Both the position numbers and the translations under genes were made by a program. A model generated the notes under the pieces. The model searched no databases, was not told where the DNA came from, and saw only the letters and a list, made by a program, of their open reading frames with translations. Shown here piece by piece: positions 35,347 to 44,976 of a stretch of 64,000 nt of DNA (positions are counted from its first letter, which is position 1; every line of letters starts with the position of its first letter). The stretch is from Emticicia sp965283955 (GTDB lineage Bacteria > Bacteroidota > Bacteroidia > Cytophagales > Spirosomataceae), in assembly GCA_965283955.1 (NCBI GenBank), contig CBDIQW010000001.1, forward strand, positions 1,054,001-1,118,000, in the 5' to 3' direction.

Positions 35347-36079
35347 GGATTTGTAGCGATTTTACTTAATAATTTCAATTCTTTTTGTGCATTGTAACTG
35401 TATTGATAAACGCCGTCTTTACCCGTGATAATCAATGTATTATCTTCTGGAATAACATCAACAGCGGCAAAATCTTGAAAATAATTGATTTGTTTCAAAG
35501 CCTTTGGGTCGGTTTTATCAAAAACTTTCATGCCGTAATCTCCTTCGGTGACAAAAAGTAAATCGCCACCAACACCCAAACCATGCGGACTTTGCATTGG
35601 GTAACTACTGAGCAGCTTCGGTGTTTTTAAATCACGAATATCAACCACATCCAACACATTTACGCCACGATTACAATTAGTGCCGCTCCGAAGGGTAACA
35701 TAAGCATAATTCCCTTCGGCTACAACTGGGTCGCAGGATACAACGTGCGAATAAACTGACACAAATTGTGGGTTTTCGGGCGAAGAAATATTGAAAATAT
35801 ACATACCATTTTGAGTGCCAATCAAAAGATGATTATTGAATGGAAAAATAGTTTCGACAATAGTATTCAGTGAAGCCCTTCTTACAAAAATCGGGTTTGA
35901 TGTATTTTGAATATTATAAGTTTTAAGCGATTGATTATCAACGATATATAAATAACCGTTGGCAATAGTAAAACGAGCCGTTGAGCCTCCCGTTCAGTTG
36001 TGGGAGATGCAGAAACAGCATCTCCTTTACGCACATAAATGATTATAGAAAGCAGTAAAATAGCGAGTATTTTTTTCAT
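35343..36079 (-). CDS. C-terminal half of an LVIVD-repeat (beta-propeller) protein with its own signal peptide
   Basis: Starts MKKILAILLLSIIIY, a signal-like segment, then crosses a palindrome (36003-36025). After one indel (about 35985-35995) it enters GGSTARFTIANGYLYIVD, a hallmark of LVIVD proteins. The rest follows the family: GTQNGMYIFNISSPENPQF, VVSCDPVVAEGNYAYVTLRSG, SPHGLGVGGDLLFVTEGDYG and VDVIPEDNTLIITGKDGVYQY. These repeats form a propeller on a lipoprotein or secreted protein whose biochemical role is not established. In most family members both halves lie in one chain of about 420 residues. Here the first half is the separate upstream gene. The stop overlaps the next gene's ATG. 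Confidence 0.7.
36003..36025. repeat. Palindrome inside the LVIVD C-terminal-half gene
   Basis: Perfect 8-base arms (36003-36010 and 36018-36025) around a 7-base loop. It encodes the junction just before the GGSTARF motif. Confidence 0.7.
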
Positions 36080-36101
36080 AGTAAATGATTATTTTGTAGG
36101 T

Positions 36102-36131
36102 CGTAGAGACAGGGCATACCTTGTCTCTACG
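36102..36131. repeat. REP-like palindrome (GTAGAGAC type)
   Basis: Perfect 10-base arms 36102-36111 and 36122-36131. The arm shares GTAGAGAC/GTCTCTA with the element at 41777-41818. It lies between the two LVIVD half-genes. Confidence 0.75.
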
Positions 36132-36156
36132 AATATATTGTTTAAAATAGAACAAC

Positions 36157-36687
36157 CTATCGGTAACATTTCGGATTTACCAAATCAGTATATTCCCAAC
36201 CAACAACATAACCTTTCGATGGGTCAACGCACTCAAATTTACCTCTGGACGGCACTCCGTTTTGCTGGGGATAACTTGGATACGGAAAAGCTTTTTCAAT
36301 TCGCTTCACTACCTTGACCGCCAACGGATTAGTAATGTCAATCGCTACTAAATCATCGGCATTATCGGCGTAGAGAATATTATCAGCAATCGAAATGTCT
36401 TGATTGGCAGGAATCGAAATAAATGCTACGGCTTGAGGTTTTGTTTTATCCGAATTATCAAAGACATGAATTCCCTGCCCTATTTCGTTGATATACAGGT
36501 ATTTATCTTTAGTATAAATCTTTCCAGCCTTGCGAAGTTTTTGTGGCGAACCTGAAGAAACATTGCGGAGATTTGCGTAACTCGCATATATCGGCCGATA
36601 ACCTTTTACGGTTTCGGTGGTCATGCTTTTGTCTGGATTACAAGCATTAATGGCAATAATTGTGGCAAAAAGAAGAAGTTTTTTCAT
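36157..36687 (-). CDS. N-terminal half of an LVIVD-repeat lipoprotein
   Basis: 176 residues. A lipoprotein-type signal peptide MKKLLLFATIIAINAC ends in Cys16. The body has GYRPIYASYANLRNV, AGKIYTKDKYLYINEIGQGIHVFDNSD and DISIADNILYADNADDLVAIDITNP, typical of the first half of LVIVD proteins, and stops after DLVNPKCYR. The second half follows 78 bases downstream as a separate frame, the gap holding a REP-like palindrome. Either the gene was split by insertion of palindromic elements in the variable linker, or these are two separately exported halves. A perfect hairpin and T6 tract sit immediately before the ATG. Confidence 0.75.
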   Translation of the reverse strand: MKKLLLFATIIAINACNPDKSMTTETVKGYRPIYASYANLRNVSSGSPQKLRKAGKIYTKDKYLYINEIGQGIHVFDNSDKTKPQAVAFISIPANQDISIADNILYADNADDLVAIDITNPLAVKVVKRIEKAFPYPSYPQQNGVPSRGKFECVDPSKGYVVGWEYTDLVNPKCYR

Positions 36688-36725
36688 AAAAAAGTCATGG
36701 TAGTTTTTATGTTTACTACCATGAC
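36688..36725 (-). terminator. Intrinsic terminator after the 5'-nucleotidase gene, abutting the next ATG
   Basis: On the minus strand, perfect 11-base arms (36715-36725 and 36694-36704) are followed by six Ts (36688-36693) and directly by the LVIVD start codon at 36687. Confidence 0.8.
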
Positions 36726-36759
36726 TCCGAAGTTAATAAAAAGGTTGTAAATCAGTCGA

Positions 36760-38303
36760 TTATTTATTTTTGAAATAAGCAATTACTGATTTACGAATAT
36801 CGTTTCTGACATCATTTTCGGGGAAAATATCCACCACCGAAAATCACATCTGGATTTTGCTTAGTAAAAAATCCTAAGTTACGTTCTTTGCCCGAAAATA
36901 AGAAATCGCTCGTGATGATGTTGTATTCTTGATTAACATCCAATAATTTTCCGTTGATTTTCCATTCTTTTTAGTTTCATCGTAGGTAATTTTCTCCACT
37001 GCAAATATCCGCCACTGCCTTTGTTTTCTAAGCCCGTTTGTAAAACTCTTTCGAGTAAACGTCCACGAAGTTTGATTTCTACTAATTTTCCACCAAAAGG
37101 CAAAATACGCAGTACATCAAGCTGTGTAAGTTTTCCCGAAACATAATCATCAATACGAATCGAACCACCATTAAAGAACGCACAGTCGAACTTATTAGGC
37201 GAAGATGCCAACAAAGCATTATTGATCATACTTCCCATATTTCCTTGCATATTACGCACAGTAGTTTCGTGGCCATCAAGTGGCTCTTTCAAATCGGCAA
37301 TTACTTCATCTTTATTTAATCCTATGGTCTTAAATGCTGCATCTTGAATGTCTTCCCATTTCTTTACCACGGCCGCTGTAATTGGTTCATCTGCAATTGA
37401 ATTATCTATTTTCTTTAACTCAGACTTCACATCTACTTTACCCGTAGTTTTATTAAACGTAATTCGGTGAATATAAGCACTTTTGGCGTTAGCATCGGCT
37501 TTGGCCATAACTACATTTCCGATTTGCTCTTTCATATTATCATGGTCATGTCCGCCCATAAGCAACTTCACATTTGGAAGCATTTTGGCCAGTTTTAGGT
37601 CGTCAACTTTGTTGATGTGTGTAATTCCGACTACAAAGTCACACTTTGGTTCTAATTCGGCATAAGCTTTTTTGGCTGCCTCAAAAAAGTCTTCGTACAA
37701 TACAAAATCCTTCTTGTTAGAGGGCAATAGAATGCCAAACATTCCAACTTTTACTTCAATGTTATTAGCATTTTTGAACGTCAAAATTGTTGTTTTTAGA
37801 AATGGTACTTTTACACCCTCAACCACTTTTCCAAATGGTACGTATTCGTCTTTTACTTTTTCTAAAGCATTGGTATTCAGCCAATTGAACTTAGACTCGT
37901 TGATGCGTTCTTGTAAATCTTTTTGATCTAAATCAAACTCATGATTTCCTAAACAAACCCAATCTACTCCAACAGTATTCATTACATCAACCATCTGACG
38001 ACCTTTGATTCCTTTACCTTCATAGCGAAGTGTTCCGATTACTGACGGACTCAGAAAATCACCTGAAAGTACGGTGACAGTATTTGGGTTTTCTTTTAAT
38101 AAATCTTGACGAACAGTTGCCACACGAGCCATTCCACCAACTTTACCATTGTCAAGCGGTGATATCTCATATACATCATTGAGGTGAAGAAAAGTGACAG
38201 TAATTTCGTTTTGAGTGCTTGAAGCATTGATTTGTGGGGTCTTCGATGTCCGACAAGCGACCGACACAACCACAAGCATCATGAGCAGAGATAGTTTTTT
38301 CAT
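36760..38303 (-). CDS. 5'-nucleotidase/UshA-type metallophosphatase lipoprotein (C-terminal frameshifts)
   Basis: Periplasmic or surface phosphoesterase releasing phosphate from nucleotides. Signal peptide MKKLSLLMMLVVVSVAC with a lipobox Cys17. Metallophosphatase motifs (PF00149): HLNDVYE (usually HTND), SGDFLSPS, LGNHEFD, GITHIN and GGHDHD. The C-terminal 5_nucleotid_C domain (PF02872) shows NMQGNMGSMINNALL, FFNGGSIRIDD and GGKLVEIKLRG. The frame breaks after GGYLQW. Two missing bases (near 36983 and 36963) and one extra C (near 36824) restore ITYDETKKEWKINGKLLDV and YFPENDVRNDIRKSVIAYF to a stop at 36760. Total about 515 residues, close to family size. In many genomes this family is encoded as two adjacent genes; here the domains are fused. 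Confidence 0.85.
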
Positions 38304-38343
38304 GGTTAGTAATTTATCAATGAAATAGGTGTTAAATTTTTCA

Positions 38344-38351
38344 CAAAAGTA
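38344..38351 (-). promoter_or_regulatory. Bacteroidota -7 element (TACTTTTG) for the 5'-nucleotidase
   Basis: Matches TAnnTTTG on the minus strand, 40 bases upstream of ATG 38303. The -33 element is not clear. Confidence 0.4.
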
Positions 38352-38378
38352 GTCTAAAAAATTACTTGATAAAATCCT

Positions 38379-38386
38379 TATTTTTG
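38379..38386 (+). promoter_or_regulatory. Bacteroidota -7 element (TATTTTTG) hugging the DUF6934 start
   Basis: Matches TAnnTTTG and ends four bases before ATG 38391. If used, the transcript would begin at or next to the start codon. Confidence 0.4.
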
Positions 38387-38390
38387 TTGG

Positions 38391-38824
38391 ATGGAAAAAC
38401 CGACATACAGTTATAAATTATTTAAAAATCAAGAACGTTATACATTTGTTAGCCTTGGCACTAACAAACCTCTAACAAAAGTAGTCGATTTTGAGGAATT
38501 TGAAGAAATCTCAGATCTTGTACATTTTTCTTTTGGGGATTTACTACCAAACGGTAAAGTTGACTACACCCAAGTAAGCAACAATCAAGATATGGAACTT
38601 GTCTTGGGAACGGTCATTGAGATTTTATTCGACTTTTTAGAACGAAATTCTCAGAAAACCGTTATTGTTCATTAAGCCGTAATCGTTTATACCGAATTAT
38701 TATTGCAAAATTTTATTCTGAATTGAAAGATAAATTCCTAATTCAGGGCTTCCTTGATGATGAAATAGTACCTTTTGAACTAAACAAAAATTTTACAGGT
38801 TTCCTAATTTCAAAAAAAATATAA
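38391..38824 (+). CDS. DUF6934-like protein (one frameshift)
   Basis: The first frame (94 residues) ends at a stop near 38675. One missing G near 38660 (TGTTCA for TGGTTCA) restores VIGSLSRNRLYR and about 50 more residues, IIIAKFYSELKDKFLIQGF, ending at TAA 38824 (about 145 residues). The N-terminal YKLFKNQERYTFVSLG and the S-R-x-R-L-Y-R motif fit my recollection of DUF6934, a Bacteroidota family of unknown function. A 45-residue gene begins one base after the stop, so the two are probably one transcript. The family is often found in variable regions, and a toxin-antitoxin-like role is only speculation. Confidence 0.6.
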
Positions 38825-38825
38825 C

Positions 38826-38963
38826 ATGACAACTCTTAAAAATCAAAATAAAAGCTTCATCAAAGAAACTATTTTTGATGAGAAAAAAAATAACGAAATC
38901 TATGAAGCAAAAAAAGCAAAGGCATTCCATATTGCTAAAATTGCATCTAAAACAAAGAACTAA
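38826..38963 (+). CDS. 45-residue lysine-rich protein, partner of the DUF6934-like gene
   Basis: ATG at 38826, one base after the upstream TAA, and TAA at 38961-38963. The product starts MTTLKNQNKSFIKETIFDEK and ends HIAKIASKTKN. It is highly charged, predicted largely helical, with no membrane segment. The tight spacing implies translational coupling. No family recognised; a small antitoxin-like or chaperone-like partner is possible. Confidence 0.55.
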   Translation: MTTLKNQNKSFIKETIFDEKKNNEIYEAKKAKAFHIAKIASKTKN

Positions 38964-38972
38964 GTTTTTTAT

Positions 38973-41043
38973 TTACAACTTCATCAAACTAATCGCACAA
39001 CCGCCACCTTTGGCAAGGCTTAGATTCAAGACGTCCTTTTTCGTAACTATCTTCTTCTCAATATTATAAGCATCTGGCTTTGTTTTCCAATCGGCATCAG
39101 CTGCATCTTGATAAATTGTTGCTTCGTATCGAGCATTTTCTTCTAAGAAATCAAGCTTTATAGTGGTTTTTCGAGTGTTTTCATCGGTTATTGCTCCGAG
39201 AAACCAATTTTCTTTGCCTTTTTGCTTACGAGCAATTGTGATATAGTCGGCTGGTTCTGCTTCTAAAACTTTTGTGTCATCCCAATCGACGGGCACATCC
39301 TTTATGAACTGAAACGCATCTAAATGTTTATCAAAATTCTCAGGAAAATCGCCCGCCATTTGTAGCGGACTGTACATCGTTACGTACAAAGCCAATTGTT
39401 TTGCCAAAGTAGTTTTTACACGAGTTGTGCGAGAAGCATCATATTGATTGAGCTGAAAATGGAAGAATCGGGTGTATAATCCATCAGGCACCCATTAATC
39501 TTGTGAAAGGTAAAATAGTTTCGTGTTCGGGTGCAAGTCCGAGATTTGGAGCGTTGTTGAATTCATTTCCACGAGCAGCTTCATTAGCCAACCAGTTTGG
39601 ATAAGTTCGGTGCAAACCCGTTGGATGCACAGGTTCGTGAGCTTCTACCATGATTTTGTATTCCGCCGCTTTTTCAGCCACTCGTTGATAATGATTCACC
39701 ATCCATTGACTGTCATGATGCTCGCCACGGGGAATAATTCGGCCCACATAACCCGTTTTTACAGTATTCATGTGGTGGTCTTGCATAAATTTGTATGCTT
39801 TATCGAAATGACGCTCATAGTTGGTTGCCGAACCTGAAGTTTCGTGGTGCATGATTATTCTTACACCTTTGGCCTGGGCATAAGCCGTGAGTTCGTCAAT
39901 ATTATAATCGCTGTAAGGCGTTACGAAATCGAATACATTTTCTTTCCAATTGCCAAACCAATCTTCCCATCCTTCGTTCCAGCCTTCTACCAAAACACCA
40001 TCAAACCCATGTTTGGCGGCATAATCAATGTATTTTTTTACGTTCTCAGTGTTTGCACCGTGCTTATTGCCTTGCAGAAACCAATTAGATTTTCCAACGT
40101 GCATTTCCCACCACATCCCAATAAATTTCTGAGGTTTTATCCACGAAACATCGGTTATTTTTGATGGCTCATTGAGGTTTAAAATCGTTTTTGAAGAAAG
40201 TATTTCGGTTGCTTTGTCGCTCACAATAATTGTTCTCCACGGTGTTTGAAACGGTGCTTGTAAATACGCCTTGTTTCCAACGGCATCAGGCACTAAATGT
40301 GAGGTGAAAGTGAACGTTGCTTTATCAAGCGTAATATTCATGGCAGGATAATTGAGCAAAGCAGCCTCATGGATATTGAGATAAATACCATCGGCGGTTT
40401 TCATCATCAAAGGCGTTTGAACGGTATTTGCACCTATCAGAGATTGAAGAGCAATATCAGTTTCTTTCTTTGCTGCTTTTAGGGCATCAATTTCGCTCAG
40501 CTTAGTAGTATTATATAGATATTCGTTTGTATCATAGTCACCAGGAATCCAAAAAGTTTTATGATTTCCAGCGAGGTTAAATTGAGTTAACTCATCTTTA
40601 ATAATAAAATGCTTGATTAATGACTCTTCTGGAAAATCATATCGAAAACCCACACCATCATCAAAAACTCGGAAGACAATGTTTAATAAATTTTCGGACT
40701 TTGACTTATCTTTTACTCTGACTATCAGCTGTTTATAATTATTTCTAATATTACTCACTTCACCCCAAACAGGTTTCCAGATTTCATCAGCACTGCTCGA
40801 ATCTATACCTATAAGCTGAAATTTATTCAGCATAATTTCGGGACGTTTCAGAGCAAAACCAAGCGTAGATGGTTCAATGATCGTTTTGTTTTTATACGAA
40901 ACCTGATAAGACAAATTACCGTTTTCAACAATAGCAACTTTTAGGAAAATTTGCTTATTTGGTGAAGAAATTGAGGTATTTTTCTGAGCAAAAAGTGTCA
41001 TGTAAAGACACAAAAACACGAGCGAGAGTTTGAATTTTCTCAT
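38973..41043 (-). CDS. Glycoside hydrolase family 97 alpha-glucosidase-like enzyme (two frameshifts)
   Basis: Start taken at ATG 41043 (MRKFKLSLVFLCLYMTLFAQ, a signal peptide) rather than the upstream frame extension. About 690 residues, the usual GH97 size: N-terminal beta-sandwich, (beta/alpha)8 barrel, C-terminal beta domain. Visible motifs: EGWNEGWEDWFG, MHHETSG, VEAHEPVHPTG and RGNEFN. These contain Glu residues corresponding to the catalytic and calcium-linked glutamates of inverting SusB-type enzymes. The break after LPFTRLMGA is mended by two missing bases (about 39482 and 39465), restoring MDYTPGFFHFQLNQYD. GH97 enzymes cleave alpha-glucosides or alpha-galactosides in the periplasm. 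No SusCD pair is nearby, so this is not a classical polysaccharide-utilisation locus. Confidence 0.85.
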
Positions 41044-41214
41044 AGGTACAGTAGAGCAATTTTCTAAATTGCGTTTAAAAAGTATAGGTTTAAAGTATAA
41101 ACAAACTAAAACCAAAATTAGGAATTATGCAATGAATTGTGTTTTTTATTGACAATAATTTATCTATTCTTTAAATTCACTCTTCCAATCTTCACAAAAC
41201 CTAAAACACTACTT

Positions 41215-41706
41215 ATGAACACCCTAACTGGAGATTCTATCGGTCTCACTCACCTAATTTCGGGAATTATTGCTATTATTTTGGGTGGCTTGGTCTTAAT
41301 TCTAAAAAAAGGCACAAAAACTCACCGACAAATTGGCTACGGCTACGTCTTTTCAATGATTATTTTGCTGGCATCTTCATTCGGCATTTACCGATTATTT
41401 GGCAAATTTGGCGTTTTTCATGTCCTTTCATTGGTTTCAACATTTTCTTTAGCAGCAGGAATGTTACCAATGCTCAAGAAAAACCGTACACCAAACGATT
41501 TGGAAACGCATTTCAAGCGAATGTATTGGTCAGTAGCAGGGCTTTACGCCGCTTTTGCGGCAGAGAGTTTTGTTAGAATTCCAAAATTCGGTGGTTTTTG
41601 GTCGGCTGTGGCTTGGAGTTTTATCTTGGCTTTTGTGCTTTGTTTGGTAATGTTTATCAAAAAACGCCCCGAATGGTCGAAAAAATTTGGCAAAGGAAGA
41701 GTTTAA
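41215..41706 (+). CDS. DUF2306-like integral membrane protein
   Basis: Start taken at ATG 41215 (MNTLTGDSIGLTHLISG), the usual N-terminus; an extension to 41137 is possible. About 163 residues with four predicted membrane helices (IIAIILGGLVLIL, VFSMIILLASSFGIY, HVLSLVSTFSLAAGML, AWSFILAFVLCLVMF). The THRQIGYGYVFSM segment between helices 1 and 2 matches the histidine-containing signature of this family. The function is unknown. Single gene ending in a palindrome-containing gap, convergent with the ABC1 kinase gene. Confidence 0.7.
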   Translation: MNTLTGDSIGLTHLISGIIAIILGGLVLILKKGTKTHRQIGYGYVFSMIILLASSFGIYRLFGKFGVFHVLSLVSTFSLAAGMLPMLKKNRTPNDLETHFKRMYWSVAGLYAAFAAESFVRIPKFGGFWSAVAWSFILAFVLCLVMFIKKRPEWSKKFGKGRV

Positions 41707-41776
41707 ATGGAGTTGATATATAAAACGTTAAACTTGGTTTTATCGCATAACTATGCAATGAAATTGCTATAAAAAA

Positions 41777-41818
41777 GTAGAGACGTTGCGATACAATTAC
41801 ATTGCGGCAACGTCTCTA
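41777..41818. repeat. REP-like palindrome (GTAGAGAC type) between convergent genes
   Basis: Arms of about 12-13 bases (41777-41789 and 41807-41818). Shares the outer GTAGAGAC/GTCTCTA with the element at 36102-36131 but has a different inner sequence. May also terminate both flanking genes. Confidence 0.75.
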
Positions 41819-41851
41819 AGAGGCAAACAAAATAATACTACATTATAACAA

Positions 41852-43186
41852 TCAAACTAATTCCCCCTTCAAATGCTTCGGAGTGAGCCAATCAGGTTTG
41901 GTAGTTTTTATTTCTGCTTTCAAATCATTCAGAATTGTATAAAGTCCAAAATACGTGCGGTTTACGTACAAACCATGTTGCGAACCACGAGCTGCTTTTG
42001 AGTCTTTCAATTCGGGCAATTTCGATACATATTCAAAGAAATTATAAATTTCATCAACGTAACCCTCTTGTCCAAAATCGAAGGTATTTGAGTTGAACGG
42101 ACGGCCAAGCAATTCAATCATTTTCTTGAATAAATCCGAAAAAAACACTCGTTTTTGCGGAGAATCTTCTTCTACAATAAACTCCAGTGTCCAAAAAATT
42201 CGTTGAATTTCGACTTCATCCTCGAGCGTATCTGGGTTTATTAAGGCAAAATAATTATTGTAATAATCTTCAGGAATCACTTTTACGCAGCCAAAATCTA
42301 TCACTCCTAAGCGACCATCGGGAGTCATCAAGAAATTGCCTGGGTGTGGGTCAGCATGCACTTGACGAAGTGTGTGCATCTGATAATCATAAAAATCCCA
42401 GAGTGCTTGACCGATTCGGTTTCTCACCTCTTGTGAAGGATTAGTATCCAAAAATTCTTTTAAGTGCATTCCTTCAATCCAATCCATCGTCAAGATTCTT
42501 TTCGATGAATGTTCTGGATAATATTTCGGGAAAAACAAATCTGGAATATGACTACACGCATTCGTTATTTCGACCGAACGTTGTAATTCTAAATCATAAT
42601 TCGATTCTTCGAGTAACTTTTCTTCCACTTCCTTGAAATAGCGGTCGATTTCGGCATCATTCAAATTCAACAATTGTACGGCTAACGGGCGGGCCATTTT
42701 CAAATCCGAACTAATACTATCGGCAATGCCTGGGTATTGAATCTTTACGGCCAATTTTTTGCCGTTTTTCTCAGCCTTATGTACTTGCCCGATTGAAGCA
42801 GCATTTTCGGCTTTCAAATCAAACTTATCGAAAATTTCAGAAGGCGATTTATCAAAATACTTCTTGAAAGTCTTGATAACCAAGGGTGCCGACAATGGCG
42901 GAGCCGAGTATTGCGACATTGCAAATTTATCGGTATAAGCACGTGGCAATAGATTTTTATCCATGCTCATCATCTGAGCTACTTTCAAGGCACTACCTTT
43001 CAAATTGCTAAGTGTATCATAAACATCAGCGGCATTTTCTTGGTGAAGTTGCTCTTTTGTCAGCGACGGGTCAAAGATTTTTTTGCTGTAATGCTTGATA
43101 TAATTACCGCCAACTTTCACACCTGCTTTGGCAAATTGCGTAGCACGAGCAACTTTCGATGTGGGGATACTTTCTTGTGAATTCAT
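41852..43186 (-). CDS. ABC1/UbiB-family atypical kinase-like protein
   Basis: 444 residues. Hallmarks of the ABC1 (AarF/ADCK/UbiB) family: the KxxQ region GSALKVAQMMSMD, with LPRAYTDKFAMSQYSAPPL; the ATP-binding LAVKIQYPG; and the catalytic/metal block HADPHPGNFLMTPDGRLGVIDFG. The family acts in isoprenoid lipid or quinone metabolism as ATPases or kinases. In Bacteroidota, which make menaquinone, the exact role is unknown. The TetR-like regulator gene lies 78 bases upstream on the same strand, a likely operon. Complete and uninterrupted. Confidence 0.88.
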   Translation of the reverse strand: MNSQESIPTSKVARATQFAKAGVKVGGNYIKHYSKKIFDPSLTKEQLHQENAADVYDTLSNLKGSALKVAQMMSMDKNLLPRAYTDKFAMSQYSAPPLSAPLVIKTFKKYFDKSPSEIFDKFDLKAENAASIGQVHKAEKNGKKLAVKIQYPGIADSISSDLKMARPLAVQLLNLNDAEIDRYFKEVEEKLLEESNYDLELQRSVEITNACSHIPDLFFPKYYPEHSSKRILTMDWIEGMHLKEFLDTNPSQEVRNRIGQALWDFYDYQMHTLRQVHADPHPGNFLMTPDGRLGVIDFGCVKVIPEDYYNNYFALINPDTLEDEVEIQRIFWTLEFIVEEDSPQKRVFFSDLFKKMIELLGRPFNSNTFDFGQEGYVDEIYNFFEYVSKLPELKDSKAARGSQHGLYVNRTYFGLYTILNDLKAEIKTTKPDWLTPKHLKGELV

Positions 43187-43264
43187 ATTATTTAGTAGAA
43201 CAAGTCTCCCGACTTGTTTCTTATTTTATGAACAAGTTGAACTTGATGACAAGAGCAACTTATT

Positions 43265-43908
43265 CTACTTTCTATTCTGAAAAATAAACTTTCCTAAATC
43301 AAATAACGAATCAAGTGGCGAACGACCCAATAAATCGAAAGCAGTGTTGACGGTTTTCTCAATCATTGTATCGGTCTTCTCAAAGGCCTTGCTTGTATCG
43401 TTTATCCAAAAATCAAGAATAAATAGCGTCTTTGCCCAAAATAAGCACTGGATAACGCTGCATGTAGTTGCGGAATCGGGCGTTGTTCAACTTCACGAGT
43501 TTCACGGGCTTCCATCAAAAGCTCGTTTACGTAATCATAAAACGAAGCCTTGAAATCAACTAATTGAACATTGCGTTTGGTATAAATTGGCTTCTGAAAA
43601 CCTTCGTAAGATTTTAGTATATAACTACGATTTTTCTTCAAAGCCTCAATCCAAGTGTAAAGAAAAGCCAGTAATTTCTCACGAACTGAGTAATTTTGAT
43701 ACACTTCTTCACGCTCAGCAGCTGCACGGGCTTCAATGAAAAGAGCCTTCCAAATTTCGCTTTCTATCTGCGGAAACGCAGAATATTCTTCATAAAAAGC
43801 CTCTTCTTTTATCTTTAGCTTCTTGCAAAAAGCATAAACTGACTCTGGCTGTTTTCCATTTTCGAGTACGTATTCGGTGTATGCTTGTCTTATTTTTTCT
43901 TGTGTCAT
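43265..43908 (-). CDS. TetR/AcrR-like regulator (one frameshift)
   Basis: N-terminal helix-turn-helix-like segment (MTQEKIRQAYTEYVLEN, VYAFCKKLKIKEEAFYEEY), then an all-helical domain (REKLLAFLYTWIEALKKNRSY). The frame breaks after SAYFGQ. Correcting a -1 (or +2) change near 43437 restores TLFILDFWINDTSKAFEKTD and FDLLGRSPLDSLFDLGKFIF to the stop at 43265, giving about 213 residues. It lies just upstream of the ABC1-family gene. I infer autoregulation of that pair, or that the helical domain partners the kinase. The DNA-binding helix is divergent, so a regulatory role is not certain. Confidence 0.7.
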
Positions 43909-43990
43909 TTTTTTCGTGGAGTCAACTGTCGACTGATAATAGTCAACAGATTTAAATACTGTGAACTATCGTCTGTAGTCAGTGTTCTAA

Positions 43991-44959
43991 TTAAAATATT
44001 TTCGACATCAAAACCGATGTTGTGTTATATACTTTCAACAAAGTGTTTGGGATATTTGTTTCGGTAATGCCAAGCATTTTGGCATATTTTTCACCGAGAA
44101 GCATTCGAGACTGCGATTGCAGTAAATTGGCAGTAATTTCGCTCGGAGCAAATGAACGAACCACATTCATCAACGAAGCCGTAAGTTGCTGACCTTCAAG
44201 CGATTCCTTAAATTGTCGTTCGGCAATTAGCGTATCTATTTTTACAGCTTCTAAATAACTCTCAGGCATGATTTCATTCTTTACTCCCAACAAAAAACCA
44301 ATCACATTCCAAGTATTGATATAGGCATCTTCGTGAGATTTATCAACAGAATAACCCAGCTTCTCCATTCCACGCAACACCACGAGCGAAAATGCTAAAT
44401 TCGTACCCAACATATCTTCTTGGTTTATCGGGTATCCCCAATCCATATTCCATTGTTTGCTATGAAGTGTAAAATACCTAATAGTTGCATGCAAAAGTCT
44501 GACTTTCAAGCAAATTATAAATATTCGTTCGCTTTGCCAATTATCATAATTCATTACGGCTTTCAGAAAATTTCCTGTTTCGGTCAAACGTTTATAAGTG
44601 TCATTTTTGATTCGCTCCGACATATACAAAACCTTTGCCCCATCCGCACCCAAATAACAATATGGCAATGAATAAAGGCCCAGAATCAGACCAATATTTT
44701 GTTGATTTTCTCGGTAAAAATCGGTTGCTCGAATAAGTTTTTTTTTATCGTAGAAATTTGGTAATGAAGCATTTTCAGACAAAAATGTTTGAAGAATCGG
44801 AAATTGATTTGCAAGGCTAAGATTCTGATAATCAGAGAGAAATGGCATTAGTTGACGTAAAGAAGCAATTCCGTATTGCTCAATAATCTGGTCGATAATT
44901 CCATCAGCCTTTTTATCTCCCAAATTTCTATATTTACTCAACTCTTCTTTACTGATCAT
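43991..44959 (-). CDS. Oxygenase MpaB/rubber-oxygenase-like (DUF2236) protein
   Basis: 322 residues, no signal peptide. Features of the MpaB/DUF2236 family (PF09995): LGLYSLPYCYLGADGAKVLY, the histidine motif VRLLHATIRYF, and WGYPINQEDMLGTNLAFS with LRGMEKLGY. Characterised relatives are haem-containing oxygenases that cleave polyisoprenes or prenyl side chains; the histidines seen here could be haem ligands. The substrate is unknown. It ends 82 bases upstream of the TetR-like gene and starts 17 bases after the stop of the membrane-protein gene at 44977, so co-transcription is likely. Confidence 0.75.
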   Translation of the reverse strand: MISKEELSKYRNLGDKKADGIIDQIIEQYGIASLRQLMPFLSDYQNLSLANQFPILQTFLSENASLPNFYDKKKLIRATDFYRENQQNIGLILGLYSLPYCYLGADGAKVLYMSERIKNDTYKRLTETGNFLKAVMNYDNWQSERIFIICLKVRLLHATIRYFTLHSKQWNMDWGYPINQEDMLGTNLAFSLVVLRGMEKLGYSVDKSHEDAYINTWNVIGFLLGVKNEIMPESYLEAVKIDTLIAERQFKESLEGQQLTASLMNVVRSFAPSEITANLLQSQSRMLLGEKYAKMLGITETNIPNTLLKVYNTTSVLMSKIF

Positions 44960-44976
44960 AAAATTTTCGTCTATGA

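Noticed and set aside
31534..41043. A polysaccharide-utilisation locus built around the GH97 and sialidase-like genes.
   Set aside because: No SusC/SusD pair or hybrid sensor is present, the two genes are 5.5 kb apart, and unrelated genes lie between them.
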